Shown here: positions 9,614-17,198 of the stretch, one piece after another
How the letters are laid out: the number at the start of each line of letters is the position of its first letter
How positions within the stretch are numbered: position 1 is the first letter of the stretch
Position numbers and translations under genes: made by a program
Notes under the pieces: generated by a model
What the model saw: only the letters and a program-made list of their open reading frames with translations
Database searches by the model: none
Told to the model about the DNA's origin: nothing
Assembly: GCA_024196135.1 (NCBI GenBank)
Contig: JAMQCK010000713.1
Coordinates: 1 to 17,198, forward strand
DNA: 17,198 nucleotides
DNA from: Pleurotus ostreatus/Saccharomyces cerevisiae fusant
Taxonomy: Eukaryota > Opisthokonta
Direction of reading: 5' to 3'

Positions 9614-9975
9614 GGTGGTGGTCGATGGGAAGATCAAGATAGGCGCCGCGATACCCTGGGACCAGGTGTTCGACACGAGGCCCGCACTATATCCTGCGGC
9701 GTCAGCGTGAATTCTTGTATTTTCGAATCGTAAGTGAATGGACGCATTCCTAGGCTAGAGTAACGGGCGGAATGCGCAGTGCCTAGTTCGGGTCGAACTG
9801 CCCTGTTTTCGTTGCAGGCGAGCCGACGGCCAGTAAAATATGCAATCACGGTCCGATGAACCATTACCACCACATAGTTCATCCCATGTAAAAAACAGGA
9901 GAGATACGATGCCAGCAAATGTCACAGGTGCGACGAGGTGGAAGAACGCCGACTACAAGGTCGGGTTACAGGCCA
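9614..9975. promoter_or_regulatory. Upstream region of BTB-1 / downstream of BTB-2
   Basis: These 362 bases separate two head-to-tail genes. A minus-strand frame is open through part of it (9634-9918) but has no recognisable motif. The segment nearest BTB-1 contains the 15-base block shared with BTB-3, annotated separately. Confidence 0.45.
9638..9652 (-). promoter_or_regulatory. 15-bp block shared upstream of BTB-1 and BTB-3
   Basis: On the minus strand ATCGCGGCGCCTATC is identical here and at 13900-13914, lying 24 bases (BTB-1) and 27 bases (BTB-3) before the chosen start codons. In both it is in frame with the start and would encode IAAPI, so it is either a leader element or part of a longer N-terminus. 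It is absent at this position in BTB-2 and BTB-4. Confidence 0.4.
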
Positions 9976-11657
9976 TTAGCTGGATTCTATAATCGTTTCG
10001 CGCACAATCCCTTCCAACGCGTCCATCTGAAGGCCAGCACTGTCAGCACACAGTCCAGGTGACCGACTTCGACGACTCACCTGACTCCCACCCCTGAAGA
10101 ACCTCTCTCGCGCCAGCGCCAAGAGCGCAATCATGTCAGCGCCAACTTCCCTCGCCTCCGCGACGCTCAGCCCTTGCTCCCTCCCGCAGACGTTCTTCAG
10201 TGCTTCCAGAGCCCAATCGAGTCGGATCTTGTGACGAACACAAAGAGCTATCTTGCGCACGTCGCCAAGCGCGTTGCAGCGATCCAAAGCGTATGTGGCA
10301 ACTTGAGCGGCTTCCTCCATGTCGAACAGGTCGGCGAGGCGCAGGACAGACTCCCATTTGGCTCGGGCAGTAGAGGGATCCGGGACTGTGGGAGTCCTTC
10401 AGAAGCTTTAGCAACGAAGGCTTGATCAATGGCCGTCGAGCGTACCACTCATAAGGCGATTCATAGAAGTACCAAATCAGATTCATGAAGTCTTCGGCTT
10501 TGACGTCGAGAGGGGTGGCGCCTTCTACGTGCTTCTTTGCGCGGGTAGACTTCGGAAGGAGATACATGTCGGAGAAGATCTTGGACGCCCTTTTGAGGTG
10601 GTAGGAATGTAGGCGATACGATTTTCCCTCAACCTGCATGTGCGCATGAGTGCATGCGCACGAAAATCCGTCGACGGCTTACCAGGAATAGCGAGTCGCC
10701 TTGAGTGGGCGCCCGGGCTATATTTCTCTTCTTTTCTTCTCTGTTATTCTCGGGCGTCGCAACAGCTGGGAGCGATAAGAGATTCGGTACAAACAGGGTA
10801 ATGGAGCGATTTTACCAAAGAGATTCTCGTCAGTGAGCATGTCGTCCACGGCATCGCGCGCTGATACCTCGCTCAACATAGGGCAAGCCTTTTGGTGGAG
10901 CTTGTTGCAAGTGTGAACGCCAAGAAAGCATACGACATCGGGATCGTCGTCGTCGTGCCCTGCCTCCCAACATTTGCCTGTTGACGAACACTTCTCAGCA
11001 GCCAGCGGCAATCTTGACTCTAGTAGAGAGTGCCGAGCTGCCGTTATGGCGATCGTCATCTCGATATCAAGCTGTTTGCCTTCTTCGAGGTTTAACGGCT
11101 CCTTGCGGTCGACGGTTCGAACGAGTTCCTCGAGCACCCACTTTTGGTCTCGAACGTGCTTTGCGCACAGCGAGATCTTACGGATGTCATCGAGCGCGCC
11201 CATACGGTCGAGTGCGTGGCTGGCGACGATCGCAACTTGCCGCATCTTAAGTTGCTCGGCGACGAGCAGCACGGATTCCCATTGTTCCCTGTATGTTTGG
11301 TCGACGAGGCCGAACCTCCACGCAAGATAACAGTCAGACGTCTCCCAATAGAGCATTCGAGCTGCTCACCACTTGTACGCGGACTCGTAGAAGAACCAAA
11401 GGAGGTGCTCAAAGTCAGCACGTTTGACGTCCGGCAGCACGATGGCGCCGGTGCGACCCTCCTGGCGCGCCTGGATCTCTTCATCGAAGACATCAGTGGC
11501 CCGGTACAAGTGAAATGAGTGGATCCTGTACGGCCAGGTTTCGACCTGCAACGACGTGTCAAACGGTTTTTAGCGTCCACGCCAAAGGCCTCGTGCTGAC
11601 CTCGAGGACAATATCACCGTCTTCGTAGGAGTATATGGGCTCTACAAACCTGACCAT
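9976..11657 (-). CDS. Dual BTB/POZ-domain protein (BTB-2)
   Basis: Seven exons fit with all phases consistent: 11601-11657, 11370-11545, 10816-11288, 10683-10765, 10446-10633, 10081-10396 and 9976-10026. The product is 447 aa. Module 1: YEDGDIVLE, YRIHSFHLYRATDVFD, LLWFFYESAYKW, QWESVLLVAEQLKMRQ, DDIRKISLCAKH. The linker motif spans residues 198-213 (CFLGVHTC, then H-x3-C), preceded by two more Cys. Module 2: GDSLFL, YRLHSYHLKRASKIFSDM, LIWFFYESPYEW, KWESVLRLADLFDMEE, DVRKIALCVRHK, ending MDALEGIVRETIIESS. Introns 2 and 5 both split the Trp codon of the YxW motif (TG|G); introns 1 and 4 both fall just after the GDxxx strand. Intron 1 uses a GTCAGC donor and intron 5 an AAG acceptor, both supported by alignment with BTB-4, its closest paralogue here. 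Likely cytosolic or nuclear; no signal peptide or membrane segment. Confidence 0.9.
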
Positions 11658-12103
11658 GTCGTTGAATATCGTTGGAGACAATGGTTTTCAACCAGCGACG
11701 TTCGCGAGCCAGCAAAAATCCAGATGTCAGGCTACAAGTCGCCTTCAGTAAATCCAGTCACGATTACACGGGGTCGACACGCCTTTGACAGCATTAGAGG
11801 CTGCTTAGATGATATTCAAGAAGCACACTGAACGTACCTGATGAGCGTACCAGTTTCAAGTCAATGTCCAGCGGACGGTCAAGTTCACGACAGGTAAATA
11901 CGAGAAAGCCGCCGCTTCCGGCCGTTGCCGAACCGGCACACCGGCATTACAAGCGTGGACCCACAGTTGATGTCGTTCGAATTGCAATGACCATATATCT
12001 GCACGCAGACCACTTTCACAACTATTCCGAAACAATGCTCTTTATAATGTCGAGGCAAATAAGAGCAGAAATGCGAATCGCGCTTGTATAGAGGACTCTA
12101 CGC
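11658..12103. promoter_or_regulatory. Intergenic region between BTB-3 and BTB-2
   Basis: These 446 bases contain no gene that I can support. They must hold the 3' end of the BTB-3 transcript and the BTB-2 promoter. A TTATAAAG-like sequence occurs on the minus strand near 12050, but about 390 bases upstream of the BTB-2 start, which is far for a TATA box in a compact fungal gene. Confidence 0.45.
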
Positions 12104-13872
12104 TCACAGGACTGCAGACTGTCGTAATATATCCTCTATCTGCTCTGGCGCGATCAGCAGTGGTCGCTAAGAGGCGAAAAAAGTTCAGTGCGCGCGTCTT
12201 CAAAAGGTTGCGATGTCACGCACCCTACTGCATTTTTTGCAATGTGACCTCCTCCGATTGACCATCTCCCGTGCCTCTGCAATGCCGATTGCCAGTTTTA
12301 ATCCAAGAGCGCAGGCCTCCGCTCTACTCAAAGGTGCATCGCGTAGACAGACGCTCTTGATGGACTCTGTCGCCCAGTTCATGTCGAGACCGTGACGAAC
12401 GGTTAGGGATATTTTGCGTATGTCCGAAAGACCGATGTTGTAGTCCAATGCGTATGTCGCCACCCGCGCGATTTCGTCCATAGAGAACATGTCGGCAATT
12501 GCAAGTATATCCTCCCATCGGTCTGCAGAGTCAGGATTCGCGACATGCGACCTAGTGATAGGGTGAGTGGTGCACATACTATCGGTCTATGGCACCGAAG
12601 ACGCACCACCCATAGCTGGAGTCGTAGAGGAACCAGAGGAAGCTTCGAAATTGGTCCGCCTTGGCGTCGATGACGATTGGGTTGGCCTCTGTCGTTCCTT
12701 CAGTAGTGGTGTGCGATTGCGGGATAGTGAGCATCCCTGCGAAGACTTTAGACGCTCTTCCGAGACTGTATGGGTCGACAGAGCAGACAAAATCCTCTAT
12801 CTGCAGCGAGTCAGAAGATTTGATGAAGAGAATGGCAACAAATGATCCAACCTTGAAGTAGAGGTCCCCTTGCCACCGTGGTCGTGGACGCAAGTTGGCC
12901 ATCGTGACAATCTCTGCAAGAACTCGCCGATGAGAATCGAGGCAGGACACCAATATTTCGCAGATACCTTTCGAGAATATGTCGGGGTCCATGGAGTTGC
13001 TGACGACCGCCTGCAAATTCGGACGTAGGCCCTGAATGTAAGACACATCCCTTTTGGGACAGGGAGTGTTGTGATGCCCCCATGTTGGACAAGTGTGTAC
13101 TCCCCCGTGACAGCTCTTCAAGGTCGGATAACACGGCGCGCATTCTAGATCCTGAGGAGAGCAAGACGAAGGTTCCATAACAGGAAGGTTGCGTAATTCC
13201 TCACGAGCAGCGGCCAGAGCGGCGACGGCGATGGGGGACCCGATCTCGGCTGCCTCGCCCGGAGTCAGAGGCGTGGGGCGCGAAATTATGCGCTCCAGCT
13301 TCTCAATAATCCAGTCCTTGCCCATGCCGTGTTTGGCGCAAAGCGCGATCTTGCGTACATCGGGGAGGGCGCCTGCACGGCTCAGCGCGTAGCAAGCGAC
13401 CTTCGCCGTCCGCTCCATGCCGAACTTGTCCGCCAACCTCAGAATGGACTCCCACTTGGGCGTGAGGGTAGGATCTGATGTGCTGGACCTTGCACGACTG
13501 TGAGTCTACACGCATCGTCAGCATCGAGGAGTGGACACACCAATTATACGCCGACTCGTAGAAGAACCACACCAAGTGCTCGAAGTCGATCGCTTCAACA
13601 TCGTCGACCGGGAGCGGATTCGCATCGATGGAGCCGACGAAGCCCTGGCCAGGGTTGGCATCCAGGCTGGCGATTGGATCATCAAAGTACGTCGTGTCGC
13701 GCTGCAGATGGAACGAGTGGATTCGGAACAACGTGTTCTCTGCCTGTCGAAACCGTGAGTAATGATTTCAGAACTTTGACCGCAGTCCACTCACGCGCAT
13801 AATGATGTCTCCCTCGTCGATGTAGTATGCGCCATGACGGCTCACGGAGGCGGAGGTGTCGGTAGACTGCAT
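12104..13872 (-). CDS. Dual BTB/POZ-domain protein (BTB-3), divergent second BTB
   Basis: Seven exons fit: 13795-13872, 13541-13743, 12968-13497, 12852-12913, 12607-12800, 12224-12551 and 12104-12166, giving 485 aa. Module 1: DEGDIIMR, FRIHSFHLQRDTTYFD, LVWFFYESAYN, KWESILRLADKFGMER, DVRKIALCAKHG. The linker has the motif at residues 223-240 (CHGGVHTC, then H and C) plus three extra Cys upstream. Module 2 is recognisable (GDLYFK, YSLGRASKVFAGML, LWFLYDSSYGW, RWEDILAIADMFSMDE, DIRKISLTVRHG), but the HSxHL core reads SVDPYSL, so the usual His is lost. Introns 3 (54 nt) and 4 (51 nt) are multiples of three without stops, so retention would add residues without breaking the frame. The second acceptor is ambiguous: 13498 gives a 43-nt intron, 15 bases further a 58-nt one. 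The last exon ends with EQIEDILRQSAVL. Start is MQSTDTSASVSRHGA. Confidence 0.87.
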
Positions 13873-14117
13873 CACCGATGGTGGCTTGTAGAAGAGGACG
13901 ATAGGCGCCGCGATGGCCGGGCGCCGTCCTGCGGGCCATCGAAGCGCGCGCAATGCCGAGAGAGGACTCCATGAGGTTACTCTCGTGACGAGCGCGTGGG
14001 CCGCTCTATGGGCGCAGTCGCGTGGCGGCGCGGACGGCAAATGCAAGTGAGAAGCGCATAGGGGGACACCCAATTTGTGGCACGTTACATGGCTGGAATT
14101 GCAGCGTTTCTTCAATT
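13873..14117. promoter_or_regulatory. Short intergenic region between BTB-4 and BTB-3
   Basis: Only 245 bases separate the BTB-4 stop codon from the BTB-3 start codon. The minus-strand frame of BTB-3 remains open across it up to 14115, so a longer N-terminus cannot be excluded, but the translated sequence has no similarity to the other paralogues except the IAAPI block. Confidence 0.45.
13900..13914 (-). promoter_or_regulatory. 15-bp block shared upstream of BTB-3 and BTB-1
   Basis: This is the second copy of ATCGCGGCGCCTATC (minus strand), 27 bases before the BTB-3 start. The flanking sequence on its 3' side is also similar between the two genes (pyrimidine-rich TCTTC). This fits common descent of BTB-1 and BTB-3, and either a conserved leader or a conserved N-terminal extension. 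Confidence 0.4.
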
Positions 14118-15829
14118 CTATCTCAACAGAACGTCGCGTACGATCTCTTCCAGAGCGCTCGCCTGCTCGAAAAACATTTCATGAGTTCACAGATCACATC
14201 AACTACACAGACGCACTCACCCTACTCCCAGCCCTATAGAATCGCTCCCTCGCCTGCGCCACCAGCGCCATCATCACCACCCCCATCTCCTTCGCCTCCT
14301 CCACGCTGATCACCTCCTTTCTGCTGCACACGTTCTTCAGCGCCTCTAAGGCCCACTCGCGCGGAATCTGGTGCCGGACGCAGAGTGCGATCTTGCGCAT
14401 ATCGGATAGCGTACCGCAGCGGTCGAGCGCGTAGGTGGCGACCTGCGCGACCTCGTCCATGTCGAACATGTCCGCGAGGCGCAGGACGGATTCCCACTTG
14501 GCTTGCGAGATAGAGGGGTACGGGACGGTGGGGGTCCTGTGGGTGACCTGATGAGGGCGGCTGATAGATTGTTCAGAGAGAATACGTACCATTCATAGGG
14601 CGAGTCGTAGAAGAACCATATCAGATTCCAAAAATCAGCCGCTTTCACGTCTAGAATAATGGCACTTTCTTCTTGCGTATGCGTGTCGGTAGCAGGCTTT
14701 GGGAGTAGGTACATGTCGGCGAAGACCTTGGATGCCCTTCTCAGGTGGTACGAGTGTAACCGATACGATTTGCCCTCGATCTGAGAAGTATGAAATCGGT
14801 CAAATTGCGCGAACAGCGCCCTCGACATTCGGCTGACCATGAACAATGCATCTCCTTGATTCGCACCCCGTGAGACTCTTCTCTTGGACTTGGCTGGGTC
14901 GACTGGAGGTGCTAAATGGACAAACGTTGGTCAAAAAGGCCAAACGAAGACGAAAAGCCAGGATATACCGAAAAGATTGATTTCCTGCGAGAGGACCTCG
15001 CGCACAGCGTCACGCGATGTCAGCTTACCCAATGCAGAGCAAACCGTTCTGTGACCCTTGCTGCAGATATGGACGCCATGGAAGCATACACATGATCGCT
15101 CGTACGGGTAATGAGACTCTGGTTGCGGACAATCCTCCACCGCCGAGCATTCGCCCACCACCGACGGCAACTTGCTCCTGTACACGGCATCCCGAGCAGC
15201 TGCGATAGCGACAGTCATGCTGACACCAAGTTGATGTCCTTCTTCTTGGGACAAAGGCTGATCGCGATCGACGGCTCGAACGAGTTCTTCGAGCGCCCAG
15301 TCCTGGTCTTGAATGTGCTTCATGCACAGGGAGATCTTGCGAATATCGTCGAGAACCCCCATGCGATCGAGGGCGTGGCTAGCGACGATGGCAACCTGCC
15401 GCATCTCGAATTTGTCAGCGAGGAGTAGGACAGACTCCCATTGCTCCCTAAGGGAGCCGACGACGAGGCAGTGCCTTGTGGTAGTCGTAGCACGATGAGA
15501 TCGAGGTGCGCATCGCAGGTGGGTTCGCAAGCGGCTCACCAATTGTACGCGGACTCGTAGAAGAACCAGAGAAGGTTTTCGAAGTCCGTGCGCTTGACGT
15601 CTTCGAGTGTGATGGGCTTACCATCGCCCTCTCTGAACGCCTTCAGGTCCTTGTCGAAGTGCGCCGTAGCCCGTTGCAGGTGGTATGAATGAACTCGGTA
15701 GGGCGTAGCCTCTACCTATGTCAGCAAAACGTCAGACGGCTCGATGTAGCGCGAGAGAAGCTTCGCGCTCACCACGAGAACGATATCACCATCGTTATAT
15801 GAGTATTTGTGCTCCGCATCTCCAGCCAT
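14118..15829 (-). CDS. Dual BTB/POZ-domain protein (BTB-4)
   Basis: Seven exons fit with every phase consistent: 15773-15829, 15540-15715, 14969-15447, 14838-14911, 14590-14780, 14221-14536 and 14118-14162; the product is 445 aa. Module 1 (about residues 10-175): YNDGDIVLV, YRVHSYHLQRATAHFD, LLWFFYESAYNW, QWESVLLLADKFEMRQ, DDIRKISLCMKH. The linker has CFHGVHIC and then H-x3-C at 199-214, with extra Cys at GEC and DC upstream. Module 2 (about 255-445): GDALFM, YRLHSYHLRRASKVFADM, LIWFFYDSPYEW, KWESVLRLADMFDMDE, DMRKIALCVRHQ, ending ASALEEIVRDVLLR. After intron 3 the protein reads FAPP, matching BTB-1. Exons 2 and 6 are exactly the same length as in BTB-2 (176 and 316 nt). This is the most upstream and best preserved copy. 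Role is unknown; dimerisation or Cul3-adaptor function is inferred only from the BTB fold. Confidence 0.91.
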
Positions 15830-16207
15830 GCTACTACGATAGGCACTAACAAAGCAAGCGCGGGACGCAGGGTGAAAATCGGGTAGGAGCCAAGTCGTCT
15901 TCAGCGGTTCAAACAGCGACCAGACACTGTACACACGAGGCCAAGCAAGATAGATTATATGAGCAAGATAGGTGAAATTTGATGCGGTTCGATAGCTGCG
16001 ATTTGGTGAATATCAGGCCTTGAGCAGCGCGCGGCTTTGAAAGCATGCAATGGTCTCAAAGCAACAAGTGGCTCGAAAACGGGCGACTCTGTTAGAATCA
16101 GATGACAGAAGGAGGTGATACTCGAGTCCACAGATACGGATGGGAGGTGAGGTCACCGCCAACGAATCTCTGCGCGATGGTCGTACCAGATGAGGATAGC
16201 CACTTAC
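15830..16207. promoter_or_regulatory. Upstream region of BTB-4
   Basis: These 378 bases upstream of BTB-4 contain no gene that I can support. They should hold the BTB-4 promoter and, if the fragment to the right is a gene, its 3' end. No TATA box or repeat stands out. Confidence 0.4.
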
Positions 16208-16760
16208 TACACGGGTAGTCCCACGAGCACCGGGATTTGCCGGAACCCACGTGAGCAGGACCCACAAGGCCCAGCTCGGCACGATAAAACTAACGAAACC
16301 TGCCCAGATGATCATGATGGGTAATGTCATATGAGAGAAATGGGATACTTTTGACATAGCGTATTACCGAGGTACTGAACTGGCGTGCACTGTCTATCCC
16401 TCTTTAACCTATGTAGGTGCGACAGTGCGATGGTAGCTGTACTCGTTTGAAGTGCCATGCTGAAGTAAAGAGCGGCCTCGACGCAATTCAGATGGCTATA
16501 AGTATGGGAGCCACAGCGATGCTTAGATCCTTTTGAGGTCCAGGTGTAATAGAGGTCCATAAAGAGCGCACAAATTTGGATGTAAGTCGTCCCCTCTGAA
16601 CGGAGAACCCAGTTAGTATCGAGATGGTTGAAATGTGTTCAAGCCCAAGCTCAGATGAAAGAGCCTCTGCTCTCAAGGTACCCTGAGAACCAGAGCCTGG
16701 ATGTAATATAATGGGAAACGCCACATGAGCTCTGTTTCCTTCGAGAATAGATCCCGCCGG
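16208..16760 (-). CDS. Possible EXPERA/EBP-like membrane protein, fragmentary or decayed
   Basis: Three pieces can be chained: a segment above 16682 ending SILEGNRAHVAFPII..., an exon 16368-16595, and an exon 16208-16299. The introns would be 86 nt (16596-16681, with a CTAAC branch point) and 68 nt (16300-16367). The central exon reads TYIQICALFMDLYYTWTS, which fits the [YL][IL]Q[IL]x5[EDQ][LI]Y pattern I recall for emopamil-binding (EBP) proteins and their fungal relatives. The last exon encodes a strongly hydrophobic segment, SFIVPSWALWVLLTW, like the last EBP helix. The residues between the two do not match the family, no start codon is assignable, and the 3' end is unclear. A pseudogene or an unrelated membrane protein is equally possible. 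Confidence 0.27.
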
Positions 16761-16786
16761 CGCTGTCACTGTCAAAAGCTTCCGCC

Positions 16787-17198
16787 ATGTCCTTGTCCTC
16801 GACCTCCACCACCGTCGCTCCCCCTGCCACCGCGCCCGCCGCCGCCTCGAGCTGGTGTCCAAACGACGGCCACGAAGTACAAGAATGAAGGCACCTGCTA
16901 CACGTGGTGATCGAACATGTGGCCGGTGCGGTAGCGCCGTGCCATTGTCTTCTGCCGAGCCAGTGCTTGTGTTCCTTGGCCTTACATTTTTCGCCTTGTG
17001 CGCTCTTTCAACGACCTCCCGAGCCTTTCACGACCCCAACACACCTCCACTCCTTGCGGCTGGCCGCATCACAGACCTTCGTTCTCCCACGACGACGTCC
17101 AGGCTTTTTCCGCGAACACATTGAGCCACCGGCGCTCCCGTTGCTGCGTTCCCATCCCCACCCATCATGCTTCCTACTCTGCTCCCCCTCGGCCTCGT
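16787..17198 (+). CDS. Possible start of a plus-strand gene leaving the window
   Basis: An ATG in good context (CCGCCATGT) at 16787 opens MSLSSTSTTVAPPATAPAAA, then SSWCPNDGHEVQE and a TGA at 16886-16888. Beyond this single stop the same frame is open to the end of the window. A GTACAAG donor at 16877 with an acceptor at 16934 would remove the stop and lead into another frame that is also open to the edge. A second ATG at 17167 starts MLPTLLPLGL, a signal-peptide-like string cut by the window end. The region is GC-rich with several open frames, so chance is a real alternative, and I recognise no domain. Confidence 0.2.

Noticed and set aside
11864..12091. 75-codon plus-strand open frame between BTB-3 and BTB-2
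   Set aside because: There is no motif, no supporting start context and no similarity to anything else in the window; it is within chance expectation.
12579..13436. Treating the continuous 285-codon minus-strand frame as a complete gene
   Set aside because: It starts in the middle of module 1 of BTB-3 and ends just after the second YxW. It is open only because two introns are in phase and stop-free, and the flanking exons clearly belong to the same gene.
14022..14309. 95-codon plus-strand open frame ending in a Pro/Ser run
   Set aside because: It overlaps the 3' exons of BTB-4 on the opposite strand; the Pro-rich end is the antisense of its Glu/Gly codons.
7991..15829. Eight separate single-BTB genes instead of four dual ones
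   Set aside because: Second modules have no start codon of their own. In BTB-1 and BTB-3 the linker joins both modules in one frame, and in BTB-2 and BTB-4 a phase-1 intron with good splice sites joins them, giving matching F-A residues across the junction.

Overview
The window looks like nuclear DNA of a basidiomycete fungus, most likely an Agaricomycete. The evidence is very short introns (about 43-60 nt) with GTRNGT-like donors and CTNAY-type branch points, several per gene, moderately GC-rich coding sequence, and a tandem array of BTB/POZ proteins of the type that is greatly expanded in Agaricomycetes. I cannot name the species. All exon structures here were derived by eye from splice signals, phase checks and comparison between paralogues.

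Left part (1-7990): core genes. A long open frame on the minus strand runs off the left edge (1-714, unrecognised). Next is homoserine kinase (THR1, minus, 3 exons, 355 aa), which shares a 260-bp divergent promoter with a plus-strand gene of 5 exons (761 aa, nuclear-looking, prion-like Gln/Tyr-rich tail). A second plus-strand gene follows (2 exons, 766 aa, basic, Ser/Pro-rich), carrying two separate arrays of 8-residue (24-bp) repeats. Its 3' end converges on the array to the right.

Middle and right part (7991-15829): the most interesting region. Four head-to-tail minus-strand genes (called BTB-1 to BTB-4 from left to right) each encode about 445-485 aa with TWO BTB/POZ-plus-helical modules joined by a Cys/His-rich linker. 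The four genes share intron positions. Within each gene the introns of the first module recur at the same place and phase in the second, so the ancestral gene arose by internal duplication or by fusion of two tandem single-BTB genes. Exon lengths and sequence show an alternating relationship (1 with 3, 2 with 4), which suggests that a gene pair was duplicated. The linker carries a conserved C-x4-H-x-C-x(3,5)-H-x3-C motif, a candidate small metal-binding knuckle. I know of no described function for this exact architecture. BTB domains generally mediate dimerisation and can act as adaptors for Cul3 ubiquitin ligases, so an adaptor or scaffold role is only an inference.

Right end (15830-17198): no confident gene. 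Minus-strand fragments resemble an EXPERA/EBP-like membrane protein, perhaps decayed, and a plus-strand start at 16787 may open a gene that leaves the window. No rRNA, tRNA, CRISPR, transposase or other mobile element was recognised.
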